Positions 42,942 to 52,786 are shown, numbered from the stretch's first letter. The stretch is 64,000 nt of DNA from Thalassospira lohafexi (GCF_002844275.1 NZ_NXGX01000011.1:1-64000), one strand, 5' to 3'. Notes: generated from the sequence alone by a model not told the origin. Made by a program: numbers and translations.

Positions 42942-43931
42942 ATGGCATTCTTACCTCGCATGGACATTCTCCCAGATGCTCAACGCGATCTTTGGCCAGA
43001 TTTCAAGGATGTCACGCAGCAGGGCTGGGTGCTGTATGGTGGGACAGCCGTTGCCCTCAGGTTAGGCCACCGACAATCCGTGGATTTCGATTTTTTCTCT
43101 GATAGGCCCCTTGATCGAGATGGATTGCAGTCCGCGTTCACGGCCCTGAATGACAGCAGAGTCATTCAGGAGGAGCAGAATGCGATAACACTTCTGGTTA
43201 ACCCCCCCGGCAACACTGAAGACACCGTTAAAGTCTCTTTCTTTGGAAATATATCGACTGGTCGGGTGGCAACACCAGACATGACGGATGATGGTGTGCT
43301 TCAGGTTGCCGCACTTGATGATCTGATGGCTATGAAGCTAAAGGTCATACTTCAACGGGCCGAGGCGAAGGACTATCGCGATATTGCAGCTATGGTCGAT
43401 GCAGGCATACATGTGGATCAGGGGCTTTCTGCGGCACGCCAGATGTTCGGGGATACTTTCCAGCCGAGTGAAAGCCTCAAGGCGATGACCTTTTTCGGGG
43501 ACGGAGATCTCCACACGCTGACATCCAAGGAACGCGCTACTCTCGTCAATACAGCAAGTGCAGTTAGCCGGCTGCCCGACGTGGCGTTGAAATCGAGAAG
43601 CTTGATAGATGAGCGCAATCTTCAGGTACAGATTCCGCATGCCCTGAAACCATATCATGCTGCACTGGAAAAACTGGAGAACTCTGGCGCTTCCGAGCCG
43701 GAAACCGCAGTAGCGCGTCGTAAACTGGCAATTGCACAGAGCTACTTTGATAAAGGGCTACTGGATGTGCCTGGAGCACATTCCGAGAAGATCCGCGAAC
43801 AGGCACTTCAGGAAGCACGACAGACAATTGCAGAGCCATCATCCACTGATACATTGAAATCAAGAACGACAGCCGAAAAGCCCGAGAAGCAAACGATCAA
43901 GAAATCCCGGGGCACGGGGTTCGAAATGTAA
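42942..43931 (+). CDS. AbiEii/AbiGii-family nucleotidyltransferase
   Basis: The 329-residue protein has the nucleotidyltransferase core YGGTAVALRLGHRQSVDFDF: the GG(T) and DxD pair of this family, followed by a helical domain with ALDDLMAMKLKVILQRAEAK. AbiEii proteins are toxins in type IV toxin-antitoxin or abortive infection pairs, or act as tRNA modifiers. A basic Ser/Lys/Glu-rich tail of about 60 residues is extra. It faces traI convergently, 11 bases apart. Confidence 0.8.
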   Translation: MAFLPRMDILPDAQRDLWPDFKDVTQQGWVLYGGTAVALRLGHRQSVDFDFFSDRPLDRDGLQSAFTALNDSRVIQEEQNAITLLVNPPGNTEDTVKVSFFGNISTGRVATPDMTDDGVLQVAALDDLMAMKLKVILQRAEAKDYRDIAAMVDAGIHVDQGLSAARQMFGDTFQPSESLKAMTFFGDGDLHTLTSKERATLVNTASAVSRLPDVALKSRSLIDERNLQVQIPHALKPYHAALEKLENSGASEPETAVARRKLAIAQSYFDKGLLDVPGAHSEKIREQALQEARQTIAEPSSTDTLKSRTTAEKPEKQTIKKSRGTGFEM

Positions 43932-43942
43932 CCCCGAAAGAC

Positions 43943-46900
43943 TTACTCGATAGACCGGCCGACTTTTTGCGTAGGCTTCGTGTCTTTCTGCTTCTGCTTA
44001 ATCCCGGCCGAGCGCAGCGTATCAGAAACCTTGCTCTGGTCACTTCCTTTGAGAAGATCCCCAAATGACATGCTGTTGCGCTTTTTGTCTTGCCCTGAAA
44101 GCGGCGGCACCAGCACCTCGGCTTTGATAGCTTGAGCGGCTTCTCTCGCGAGATCAAGCGGGCGGTTCTCCTTTGCCATATGGGCATCCATGGCAGCAAC
44201 GAGCATCTCGCGTTCTGGATGATAGCGCCGGAGATTCTCACCAACGGCCTTTAGGTTCTCAGAATTCACCACCCATACGACGGGCTTGTGGGTATGACGG
44301 TTCAGCTCAATGGCGCTTGTCAGATCATCGGCAATCAGAATTGGCTCGGATGGGTCTTTGGATATTCGTCCACCAACAACGTGATGAGCCCCTTTAATGC
44401 CCCCACTTCCGGCGAGTATTTCGGCAGATCCGCTTGGAGAAACACGATACACGCCAGAAAGACGATTTCCGCCGTCTCTAAGCGGGATAAGGGTATTGCC
44501 GTCATCATCAACCCGAAATCCACTCCAAGCCTTCTCAGTGCCCATTTTGGGGCGCAAGGTTATCGCTTCCTTGTCGGGGCGGCTGGCGGATTGCCATGCC
44601 AACCATCCATCATCACCAACCATATCCGCCATTTCACTTCGAAGAGCAGTTATAGACGGTGATGTTTCGGGATCTGGCAAGATGCTTGCTTTCCAGATGT
44701 TTCGGTGGGTGACAACTTCTCGCGTTTGAAGGGTGCCGTTTTCATCCTGATACTCCTCTTGAACAACAACTTCCTTGCGTTCAGTTACTTCAAGTGAAAT
44801 CCAGTCTCCGGCATGTGCGCCAGACTGGCTCACAGCATCGGCAACATCGACACCCCAGACGTAACGGTCGATGCCATTGATATCTTGCAACTTCGCATAA
44901 CTGGAATTGGATTTATCAGGATCAAAATCATAGTGATCATGTCCAAAATCGAGTAACCGTGCGCCGGCTCGGTTTGGTTCATGTTTGGCGTACTCTTTGA
45001 AAGAGATAGCAAGTGCCGGTCGGACAATATCCACGGCCAGCTTTTTTGCTTTGTCCTCGTCGTCCAGTTGACCGGACGCATCTAGGGCGATGATGATTTT
45101 TACATCGTTATGCCGAAGCCTGATCTGTTCAGTCGTTTCTGCCCAAGAATGTGTATCGGCCGACACAACAACGGGACAGCGTGTAGCGCGATGAATTGCC
45201 GCTGCATCTGCATAATTCAGGGCCACTACAATCGTATCCTTTTCCTCACGCCATTGAGGATCAATCATATGGTAGCAGGGGCGGTCTGGCTCTGCGGGCT
45301 GCGCAAGATCCTGGCGGCCCATGTCGTCGATTAAAATCACGTTCTCTATACGGCCCGAACGGTCTTTAAGAGGAACTGCAACATCACCGGATTTTGTGAT
45401 CTTCACCCCATAGCCACGCAGGCCATTCATTTTAAGCCAGTTGGAGTTCCCCGGTGTTGCCCAATGCTCGCATTCGTCCCATACAAGAAATGCTTGATCG
45501 TTGACTGCATGCGCAAATGTTCGGCGCAGTTTCGTATGATCATCATAATGGGGCATGGTGACAGATCGCACATTCGGCAAAGTGATTGGCGTTTTGGTGG
45601 CCACAATCGGCTTAATCATTGGATTGCGGTGACGGTGTTCTGTGATCGTCTTTCGGAGATCCTTGGCATCGGGAACGAAGACGACAGGGCGACGGGTCGC
45701 ATCATGTATTTTGACCGCATCAACATAGTCGACGGTAAAAATGACAGGGCCTCTATCGGACTGCTTCCGTGAATCTATGAGATGGGTCAACCCGCGTGCT
45801 TTAACATTTCCGATCTGCATGCGATTGCCGTCGGGCGCGTAGACACACACCCTTTGCATGTAACCGTTGGCATCCTTCAATGGCACGATCAGATTGCCTT
45901 TATCGTCTATCCGGCATCCCTGGCCGGTAGATCGTGATGCAGCCAACCAGTTAAGGGATTTCGCATTTGCCCATTGGCCGGCTTCACGCCAAGCCGCCAG
46001 AGCTGGCGCTGCCAACGTTGAAACTGGGGTAGGTTTGTCATCCCCAAAGACCATATGAAGGAATTCCTGCTGAGCGATCAGAAACACCATGGCCATTGGA
46101 TCTTTGTAGGCTTCACTGAGTAGAAACAGTTTCCAGTTGGAAATCGTCCGCTGGAAGAAAGATCGCCTTTTATGCACAGGCTTTTGCATGTTTAGATAAC
46201 GTCGCCAAATTGGCGACATCGCAGGGTGCCGCATGGTGGGGCGTCTTTTGTATCGACGTTTGGGAGGCGGGGATTTCTTCTCGCCATCTTCAGCTATAGG
46301 AGGTTTGAAACTACCGAGCTTTTTCTCAAGCGCAGTCTTGCTTACCTTGCGATCCAGTGCCGATGCCTTCATGCCTTGAGCGTCAGGGCCTACCAGAACA
46401 AAGCCGTTACCCCGTTTTTTCAAAGTGATGTCATATTCGGCTAAGATCTTATGCAGATCCTGCCATGTCTCTGCACCATTGATGTGTTCAAGAATCTCTT
46501 TACGATGCTGGAGAACATGATTTTGGAAGCTTTCCTGCCATGTCTGGGCTTCATAGTCACGTGCAGATGGTGACAGTCTTGGCCCCTGGTTGCCGGTCTG
46601 TGACATGCCGTTGTCGATAAACAGCCCGTACTCTTTTTCGAGTTTGCGCGACACACGATCAAGCACTTTGTAATCGCGGTAGGGGGTGACAACCTGAAGC
46701 GTTCTCGGATGGATCTTGTTAAATGCGATGTGCATATGAAAATTGTCGGTATTGATATGCGTTCCTGCCACATACTGGTGTTCAGCATATCCAAGCCCTT
46801 TGGCATAGGCTGAGGCAATGTCCTTGAGATCCTTTTCAGACAAGTGGTCTTTCTCCCCGGGGCGGAAAGAAACCATCATGTGATATGACTTGTCTGTGAT

Positions 46901-47098
46901 TTCAGGCTTCATACGACGAACGGCATACACCTCGCGTAGGGCGAGTTCCAGATCGTCGAGCGTTTCGCCTGAACCGCAGTTTGATATCCAGAACTTGTCG
47001 AGCTTTTCCCCGGGTTCTTTTGCCGCCGCGATGTATTCGGCCAGTGCCTTGAAATTGTCGGCTACATCGGGCTTCTTGGGGATTTTCTTGGCGATCAT
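43943..47098 (-). CDS. traI: Conjugative relaxase, RP4 TraI-type MobP, with degenerate Toprim-like modules
   Basis: The 1051-residue protein nicks oriT and stays linked to the transferred strand. Its N-terminus aligns with RP4 TraI: MIAKKIP start, candidate Tyr 22 (AEYIAAA), KSYHMMVSFRPGEK and the His triad in THINTDNFHMHIAFNKIHP (114, 121, 123). Residues from about 355 hold three related modules (about 355-510, 515-680, 830-1000), each with a GNLIVPLKD-like hairpin then a strand in the place of a Toprim motif. The motif of the true Toprim domain encoded next door (AEGYATA) is changed to VDYVDA, LNYADA and DDLTSA. The start overlaps the ribbon-helix-helix gene by ATGA. Confidence 0.93.
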   Translation of the reverse strand: MIAKKIPKKPDVADNFKALAEYIAAAKEPGEKLDKFWISNCGSGETLDDLELALREVYAVRRMKPEITDKSYHMMVSFRPGEKDHLSEKDLKDIASAYAKGLGYAEHQYVAGTHINTDNFHMHIAFNKIHPRTLQVVTPYRDYKVLDRVSRKLEKEYGLFIDNGMSQTGNQGPRLSPSARDYEAQTWQESFQNHVLQHRKEILEHINGAETWQDLHKILAEYDITLKKRGNGFVLVGPDAQGMKASALDRKVSKTALEKKLGSFKPPIAEDGEKKSPPPKRRYKRRPTMRHPAMSPIWRRYLNMQKPVHKRRSFFQRTISNWKLFLLSEAYKDPMAMVFLIAQQEFLHMVFGDDKPTPVSTLAAPALAAWREAGQWANAKSLNWLAASRSTGQGCRIDDKGNLIVPLKDANGYMQRVCVYAPDGNRMQIGNVKARGLTHLIDSRKQSDRGPVIFTVDYVDAVKIHDATRRPVVFVPDAKDLRKTITEHRHRNPMIKPIVATKTPITLPNVRSVTMPHYDDHTKLRRTFAHAVNDQAFLVWDECEHWATPGNSNWLKMNGLRGYGVKITKSGDVAVPLKDRSGRIENVILIDDMGRQDLAQPAEPDRPCYHMIDPQWREEKDTIVVALNYADAAAIHRATRCPVVVSADTHSWAETTEQIRLRHNDVKIIIALDASGQLDDEDKAKKLAVDIVRPALAISFKEYAKHEPNRAGARLLDFGHDHYDFDPDKSNSSYAKLQDINGIDRYVWGVDVADAVSQSGAHAGDWISLEVTERKEVVVQEEYQDENGTLQTREVVTHRNIWKASILPDPETSPSITALRSEMADMVGDDGWLAWQSASRPDKEAITLRPKMGTEKAWSGFRVDDDGNTLIPLRDGGNRLSGVYRVSPSGSAEILAGSGGIKGAHHVVGGRISKDPSEPILIADDLTSAIELNRHTHKPVVWVVNSENLKAVGENLRRYHPEREMLVAAMDAHMAKENRPLDLAREAAQAIKAEVLVPPLSGQDKKRNSMSFGDLLKGSDQSKVSDTLRSAGIKQKQKDTKPTQKVGRSIE

Positions 47099-47454
47099 TT
47101 TGCGCCGCGCCCGATAGAGTTATCGACTTTTCGAACAGTGTCCTTCAGCTCGTCTTGAGTGGATTTTATCTGGTTGGCCAACTCGTCGTATTTACGCAAA
47201 AGGTCAGAACTTAATGGCTCGTCCATCACGAGTTTGAGCAGGTTCCCCAAACGGGCAAGGTCTGCGTTTACCGATAGCAAATCAAGAATGCCCTGTGAGG
47301 CTTCAAAGTCGCGTTGATCAGGTAACGGGCTATTCATTAGCAGACGGCGCAGCACTTCGGATTGCGTGAGCCGTAATTGTTTTGCAAGTTTCTCCAGTCG
47401 ATCACTCTCTGATTCCGGCAATGTTACCAGGAGCCGACGGTTATTTGTTGGCAC
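47095..47454 (-). CDS. Ribbon-helix-helix relaxosome accessory protein (TraJ/MobC-like)
   Basis: The 119-residue protein has a ribbon-helix-helix (RRLLVTLPESESDRLEKLAK, LRLTQSEVLRRLL) and a C-terminal helical part. RP4 TraJ and MobC-type proteins bind the oriT inverted repeat and recruit the relaxase; the 20-base palindrome at 40321-40340 is a candidate target. GTG 47454 follows GAGGAA 7 bases upstream and is better supported than GTG 47508. It is coupled to traI. Confidence 0.75.
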   Translation of the reverse strand: MPTNNRRLLVTLPESESDRLEKLAKQLRLTQSEVLRRLLMNSPLPDQRDFEASQGILDLLSVNADLARLGNLLKLVMDEPLSSDLLRKYDELANQIKSTQDELKDTVRKVDNSIGRGAK

Positions 47455-47490
47455 GACAGATTTCCTCAGAAGGTATTTAAAGGGTAGGGG

Positions 47491-47514
47491 CTGCCAGTAG
47501 AAAACCACCGGCAG
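47491..47514 (-). terminator. Stem-loop in the ardC-traJ interval
   Basis: CTGCCAGT (47491-47498) and ACCGGCAG (47507-47514) pair over 8 bases with one G-U on the minus strand. It follows the ArdC-Toprim stop by 9 bases without a T tract and could terminate, attenuate or bind the relaxosome protein. Confidence 0.4.
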
Positions 47515-47522
47515 TTAATCAG

Positions 47523-50500
47523 CTAGACCGTCATCTGATTTGACTGGTTGAGTTGTTTCTTCGGCGTTGCCTGGATCGATTTCCCCCGTCCGACAGAAAC
47601 GCCAAGATCCGCAAGCTGTTTTCTCACGTCCTTGCGGAATTCATCAAACCCACGACTTACGTGCAGATCATTGAAATCCGTAAGACCTTGCAGTTTTTCC
47701 TCAGGCGAAAGGGGCGGTTTCAGAATACTTGCATCTGAACGGCCGGCGGCCTTGTCCGCAGCATTCAAACCCGGATTGAAGCCAACTTTTTCGACCTGCT
47801 TATGATCGTCGTCAGCAGCAATCAAATGTTGCCGGTCGGGGTTTTGCTTGTGAAGGGCTTCAGCGACGACCGCGAGGTTTCCGCCGTCCATTGCAACAAC
47901 AGCCGTAAAGCCGGTTGCGGCATTCAGGCTTTTCGCCGTGGCATAACCTTCAGCGATAATCCACGGCTTGTCTTTCTTGCCTGGAATAACGTGCATTAAA
48001 CCGGATTTCTTTCCGTCCTTCAGATAGCGTTTGGTCCCATCCGGTTTGATGGTTTGCACATTTTCAATGAAGCCCTTCTCATTCATCATTGGCATGATCA
48101 GATTGCCCTCACGATCAATGCGCAAGGTTTCGCCTGATACCTGCTTGCGTTTCAGATAGGGGTGATCGTTGCTGGCTTCGATTGCATTCTGGAATGTCGC
48201 ATAAGCTCGTTTCGCCGTTTGACGATACTGGAAGCGCAGTTCTTGTTCTTGTTCTGCTTTGCGAGCCGCAGATTGAGCTTTGACTTTTTCAAGCTCTGCC
48301 GGATCCATTTTAGTGCCACTGGCCACCCATTTTACCGGCTCGCTGGCGGTTTTGAAATTCATGATCTGGCCAGCAGGAATACCTTCAAGAAATCCGCGAT
48401 AGCTTCCGCTGGTTTTACCTTTGGCATCCCCGTCAACCGATACACGATGCCACTTACCGTCCATCTCGGCTGGTCCATCCAGAATTAGCCCGTTTTCACG
48501 ACAAGCAGCAGAAAATTCCAGGTGTGGATCGATCTTCTGATCAGATGATGGTTCGACTTTCTTCTGCCATTTGGCAAAAGCTTTCATGTCAGATCCTTCG
48601 TGAACGAACCATGCCTTATCGCGGCGGTCCCATTTGGCACCGAGGGCCTTGGCTTCATTCTTCTCGCGGAAGGGTACAGAGAGATAAACGCGTTTTTTTT
48701 CTGCATCGGTTGTGTCGGGAGCGTCTTTAATCGATCCGACCATAGCTCTTGCCTCCTGACTTCTCTTTTTTCCCTTCTCATCCCGCGCTGCGAAAACCGT
48801 GTTGATAGAGCCTTCAGCAACATCTATTCCCATGTCACCATTTTCCAGTCCGGTGGCCTGCTTACGGGTCGCCGTATGTAGTTTTTCCATTTCAGGGGTT
48901 AGGTAAGTGTACCGGTGATTGGAACCGTCATTGTACCAGTCATTGCCAATAATAGTGGTCTCTCGTCCACCTGCGACTATCGACAGATTAGACATCCCGA
49001 AAGGTCGAGAGCCTTCAAGGCCTCTTACAGCTTCACCCAAAGAATCAAAGTTTTGCACGTCCCCCATTCCGTCCAGTTTATAAATACGGGTGCTGGGTTT
49101 TGCTGAATCATAAATAGCTTTCCTCTGCGTGAGATCGTTCTGCTGGTTTTGGATTGATTGATTAATCGGGCCATTTGAAAGACTTATTTCGAGTGGTTCA
49201 CGCAGGCGATTGAGATGCTCATCTTTGCGCTGTTCGGCGGGTACATGCCATTCCGGTTTCTGGACGTGGGCTTTTGGCCTGGGACCATCCAGATCCCATA
49301 AAGCCGAGGCCAACTCGCGATGAAGCGGCGACGCCAATGCTTCACCTTCCATCAATGACAGCGTTTCGTCCCGGTGCGCGATGCCAGTAGCACGGCGTTC
49401 CGGCGAAGCTGCATAGTCTGCGACCCAGTCAATCTTTTGGAATTGCTCGGCAAGCTGGGCAAATGCGTGATGTTCCTCATCATAGCCTGGTACGATAGAG
49501 GCAAAGCTGCCCCAGTTGGCGGCTTCTGCTGTTTGTCCGAGAAAGCGCCTCAGATTATCATTGGAAAGGTCGGATGCTTTCAGGCCTTCCTTGATTTGAT
49601 CAGCTGAGAGTTGTTCCTTGTTTTCACGATTTCCTGCAAGTACCAGCGTATCTTGAATATCTATCGCCCACAGGGTCGGGTGTGCGTGTGGATGGTTCTC
49701 GAACATATGGTTGACAATTTCTTCACGCTCGACTGCCATTTTGTCATATTGCGCCATGTTGACCGTCTGGCCGACTACCGACGGCTGATCTTGAGCCATA
49801 GCCTGTTGCCGTTCTTTGGCCGGTGTGAGTTCAAGACGTTTTTCCGGTTCCATGATCCACGTTTTGATCACTTCGGCGTCACGGGCGGCCTGAAACAGCA
49901 CATTGCGATCTTCCTTGATCGCTGTCATCCAACCTTCAATGTAGCTTGCGTGGCGTTCAGGATAGTGGCCAAGCCCCAGTTCAGTTGTCGTCATGAAAGA
50001 GGCTATCTCTGCCCGAAGCTCTTCGCGAGCATAGGATTCAGAACCAAAGGGGCCACCTTCGCGTGCAAGCCGCGAATGATGGCCAGTTGAATGGCCGCCT
50101 TCATGCAGAGCGGTCGCGTAATATTCATACTGACCTTTGAACAACCCTTTTGGCGGCATATGGATTTCATCCGCCCCGGGTTGATAGAATGCGCGGTCAC
50201 GCTGATCGTGAAAGATAGGAACATTGAGGTCGGAAAGAACCTGTTCAGCCCGTTCGACAGGGTTGAAATTTGGTTCCTGGCCAATGAACGGTTCAAGCCC
50301 ATCAATCTGCGAGCCGTTGAAGACGACAGCGTGAAACACCTTGGGACGCTCCAACCGTACTTCTTGATAGCGTTGCTTTCCGTCATCGTTGAGGATTGGT
50401 GCTCCGCTATTATCTGTCATTGGTCGTCGGTCGGACCACTGCCAGTATTCAATTTGAGTGCCTTTCTCACCCTTGCGCACCTGATAACCATTGGCTTGAG

Positions 50501-50711
50501 ACTGGCGATAGGTCGTCCATCGTGGATCCGCGAAGCCTTGCGCTTCGAGCCAGATCTGGTTCATGCCACGATAGGGTTTACCCGTGGCAGGATTGAATGC
50601 TGGAACGCGAACATTGCCGGGTTCCCATGGTTTTTGCCAAGGAGCGGTGCCAGCAGCAATTTGATCGATCAGCGTATCAACGACCTGATCGCGGAAATTT
50701 TTCTTAACCAT
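47523..50711 (-). CDS. ArdC-like protein with metallopeptidase, DUF5710 and Toprim domains
   Basis: The 1062-residue protein starts with an ArdC single-stranded-DNA-binding domain (about 1-130: PWQKPWEPG, NPATGKPYRGMNQIWL), then an M78-type metallopeptidase with HEGGHSTGH (about residue 220), a long middle region, a DUF5710 motif (VYLSVPFREKNEAKALGAKWD) and a C-terminal Toprim primase-like domain with IIAEGYATAKSL and LIAADDD. ArdC proteins protect incoming single-stranded plasmid DNA from restriction; the Toprim part may prime the new strand. ATG 50711 is used. Overlaps the small gene upstream. Confidence 0.85.
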   Translation of the reverse strand: MVKKNFRDQVVDTLIDQIAAGTAPWQKPWEPGNVRVPAFNPATGKPYRGMNQIWLEAQGFADPRWTTYRQSQANGYQVRKGEKGTQIEYWQWSDRRPMTDNSGAPILNDDGKQRYQEVRLERPKVFHAVVFNGSQIDGLEPFIGQEPNFNPVERAEQVLSDLNVPIFHDQRDRAFYQPGADEIHMPPKGLFKGQYEYYATALHEGGHSTGHHSRLAREGGPFGSESYAREELRAEIASFMTTTELGLGHYPERHASYIEGWMTAIKEDRNVLFQAARDAEVIKTWIMEPEKRLELTPAKERQQAMAQDQPSVVGQTVNMAQYDKMAVEREEIVNHMFENHPHAHPTLWAIDIQDTLVLAGNRENKEQLSADQIKEGLKASDLSNDNLRRFLGQTAEAANWGSFASIVPGYDEEHHAFAQLAEQFQKIDWVADYAASPERRATGIAHRDETLSLMEGEALASPLHRELASALWDLDGPRPKAHVQKPEWHVPAEQRKDEHLNRLREPLEISLSNGPINQSIQNQQNDLTQRKAIYDSAKPSTRIYKLDGMGDVQNFDSLGEAVRGLEGSRPFGMSNLSIVAGGRETTIIGNDWYNDGSNHRYTYLTPEMEKLHTATRKQATGLENGDMGIDVAEGSINTVFAARDEKGKKRSQEARAMVGSIKDAPDTTDAEKKRVYLSVPFREKNEAKALGAKWDRRDKAWFVHEGSDMKAFAKWQKKVEPSSDQKIDPHLEFSAACRENGLILDGPAEMDGKWHRVSVDGDAKGKTSGSYRGFLEGIPAGQIMNFKTASEPVKWVASGTKMDPAELEKVKAQSAARKAEQEQELRFQYRQTAKRAYATFQNAIEASNDHPYLKRKQVSGETLRIDREGNLIMPMMNEKGFIENVQTIKPDGTKRYLKDGKKSGLMHVIPGKKDKPWIIAEGYATAKSLNAATGFTAVVAMDGGNLAVVAEALHKQNPDRQHLIAADDDHKQVEKVGFNPGLNAADKAAGRSDASILKPPLSPEEKLQGLTDFNDLHVSRGFDEFRKDVRKQLADLGVSVGRGKSIQATPKKQLNQSNQMTV

Positions 50712-50943
50712 TGCCCAACACCTCCTCGATGGCGGTCGGATCCTCGCCGTCAAAATGGCTGTCCAGTGCCGCATCCATAGACAACGCCTGTTCATCGAAA
50801 GCGCCCATGGCTTCGGCGACATCAGGATCGACAGAAACAGGGCCAATATCACTTGCCGCCGAGACGGCCTGTGTCGCGAGTTTGAGATATTCTGTTTCGT
50901 TTAATCGGGCGTTTGCGCCCTTGATAATTTCAGGCTGCTTCAT
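50704..50943 (-). CDS. Small acidic protein in tra operon
   Basis: The 79-residue acidic protein lacks known motifs. It overlaps the VirD4 gene by 14 bases upstream and the ArdC gene by 8 bases downstream, so it is translated as part of the operon. Confidence 0.6.
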   Translation of the reverse strand: MKQPEIIKGANARLNETEYLKLATQAVSAASDIGPVSVDPDVAEAMGAFDEQALSMDAALDSHFDGEDPTAIEEVLGNG

Positions 50944-52786
50944 GGGTATTCTCCGTTGCTGAAGGCATGTTGCGGTGAACAGGGGAGTGTTCCATTTCGG
51001 GTGGTGGCATCTGAGAGCGACGGTTTAGCTCTTTGTCGAGGAAATAGAGGTTTTGCGTGCCATGGATTGGCGGAATGCCCGCAACAAAGATCAATGAATC
51101 GCCGGGCTGTGCTTTCTTGCCCTCTGTATCGATGACAGGCAGGCGCATACATTCATCTGCGGTAAGAAGAGGCCGAGATGTTTCTTGAATATTGTCGGAA
51201 TTTGATCCCGACATCTGACCGGATTTGCCCGATTGAGAACGCCGTTTCTGCACAATCGTGGTGCGGCCACTCATGTCTGAAATCAGCTTTGCTGTTTCAA
51301 GCTTGTTTGGCGTAAAGGCGATACGCACTTTCGAGTTGGCCATAAGCGATTCATCTTTGCCGTAGCATTTATGAAGCTGCTCGACATTCTGGAAAATCAT
51401 GTATGCCCGGATGCCGTATCCGGCCATGAACGCGAGCGATTCCTCCAGCACTTCCATTTTCCCGAGGGCTGCCAACTCATCGAGCATTAAAAGCAGTGGA
51501 TGCTTATAACTTGCGGCCAGACTTTCAGTTTGCCGGCGCAGGAACAGATTGAGCATAATTCTGATCAAAGGCCGAAGACGGTCTTTATCCGCAGGGCTGA
51601 CGACAAGGTAAAGGGCCATCGGACGATCACCGTTCATCAGATCAGACAAGCGGAAGTCGCTTGTTGATGTGTTTCTTGCAATGATTGGATCGGCAAACAC
51701 TGTGAGTTGTGTTTTTGCGTTGGAATGGACGCCAGAGCGTTCCTGCGGAGCTTTAATAGCCAAACTGTTTGCGCCGCGACGGACCTCTGTGTTGACGTGC
51801 TTGAGGCCGTGTTCATATTCAGCCATGGCTTCAAGGATCTTCACGAAGTTGTCCTGGGCGGACATTTGATCATCCCGGTCTTCGGCGGATGCCCCGGGGC
51901 GGGCAGCTTCCAATGCATCGGCTGGCGGTTTCACGGTTGAAATGCCTGAAAGGAACGTATTTACATCGTCAAAACAGGCGACGCGGTTCTCTTCTTTCCG
52001 GGTTTTGTATAGGACATGGAGCAATACGACAGAGAGCCAGCCATACCCTTCTTGCCGCCAGTAATCGTGCATCCCTTTGCCGTCTGGATCGATGATCATC
52101 TGAGCGATGTTTTGGCAGTCACCAATGTCTCGTTCTGTATCAATGCGGATCTCAGCCAGTGGATTGAAACGTGATGACCCACTGATTGCTGCCGGCTCGA
52201 ACTTTTCTACCCGAATGCCAAAGAACTTCAGCCAACCAGCTGTTTTCGTGTAGTTCTCACCCTTGATGTCAAGCGTGAGGCTGGAATGAACCCATGTGAG
52301 CAATGTCTCAACAATCAGGGATACACCCTTGCCAGTTCGAGTAGCAGCCCAAACCAGCACATGTTCTGGCCCTTTGTGGCGAAGCACTTTGATTTTGCCA
52401 CGCCAGGTTCTGATCGCACCAACGACAACAGAATCACCCGCCTTGCGCAAAAGACGGGCCTTGCGGATGTCCTTTAGTGTCGCCCAGCGTGCAGAGCCGT
52501 GTAGTTCATTTCCTTTTCGAGATCCGGCAACAGTATCGTTACGTGCACGGGCAAGAAGAACACCAACTACCACCATCAAAGCTGTACCGGCGATTACCGT
52601 GTAAACCGCTGGCATGAGCATTTCATCTGGCAGGCCGGCAGGGTGTGAGATGGCAGCAACAAGCCATTGCCACCAAGCAGGGTCTCTCGGGTCAAAGCCA
52701 ACAGAAAGATACCACTGGCCGATAATGCCGGCGATCATGCAGAGGAAAATAACGATGAGGAAGAAGTGACCAATGCGTTGGCTCAT
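50930..52786 (-). CDS. traG: VirD4/TraG-type coupling protein
   Basis: The 618-residue protein has two N-terminal membrane helices (about 8-25 and 58-78) and an ATPase with Walker A AATRTGKGVS (about 150-160) and Walker B LLLMLDELAALG, plus the conserved GYGIRAYMIFQNVEQL segment. It couples the relaxosome to the secretion channel. It overlaps the virB11 stop by ATGA. Confidence 0.95.
   Translation of the reverse strand: MSQRIGHFFLIVIFLCMIAGIIGQWYLSVGFDPRDPAWWQWLVAAISHPAGLPDEMLMPAVYTVIAGTALMVVVGVLLARARNDTVAGSRKGNELHGSARWATLKDIRKARLLRKAGDSVVVGAIRTWRGKIKVLRHKGPEHVLVWAATRTGKGVSLIVETLLTWVHSSLTLDIKGENYTKTAGWLKFFGIRVEKFEPAAISGSSRFNPLAEIRIDTERDIGDCQNIAQMIIDPDGKGMHDYWRQEGYGWLSVVLLHVLYKTRKEENRVACFDDVNTFLSGISTVKPPADALEAARPGASAEDRDDQMSAQDNFVKILEAMAEYEHGLKHVNTEVRRGANSLAIKAPQERSGVHSNAKTQLTVFADPIIARNTSTSDFRLSDLMNGDRPMALYLVVSPADKDRLRPLIRIMLNLFLRRQTESLAASYKHPLLLMLDELAALGKMEVLEESLAFMAGYGIRAYMIFQNVEQLHKCYGKDESLMANSKVRIAFTPNKLETAKLISDMSGRTTIVQKRRSQSGKSGQMSGSNSDNIQETSRPLLTADECMRLPVIDTEGKKAQPGDSLIFVAGIPPIHGTQNLYFLDKELNRRSQMPPPEMEHSPVHRNMPSATENTHEAA

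Noticed and set aside
47455-47522. oriT between the ArdC-like and TraJ-like genes
   Set aside because: Only a small imperfect stem is present and no YATCCTG motif; the site at 40312-40340 fits much better.
50712-50852. Longer start of the ArdC-like protein
   Set aside because: The extra 47 residues are the antisense-like overlap with the small acidic gene; the ArdC family start lies at ATG 50711.
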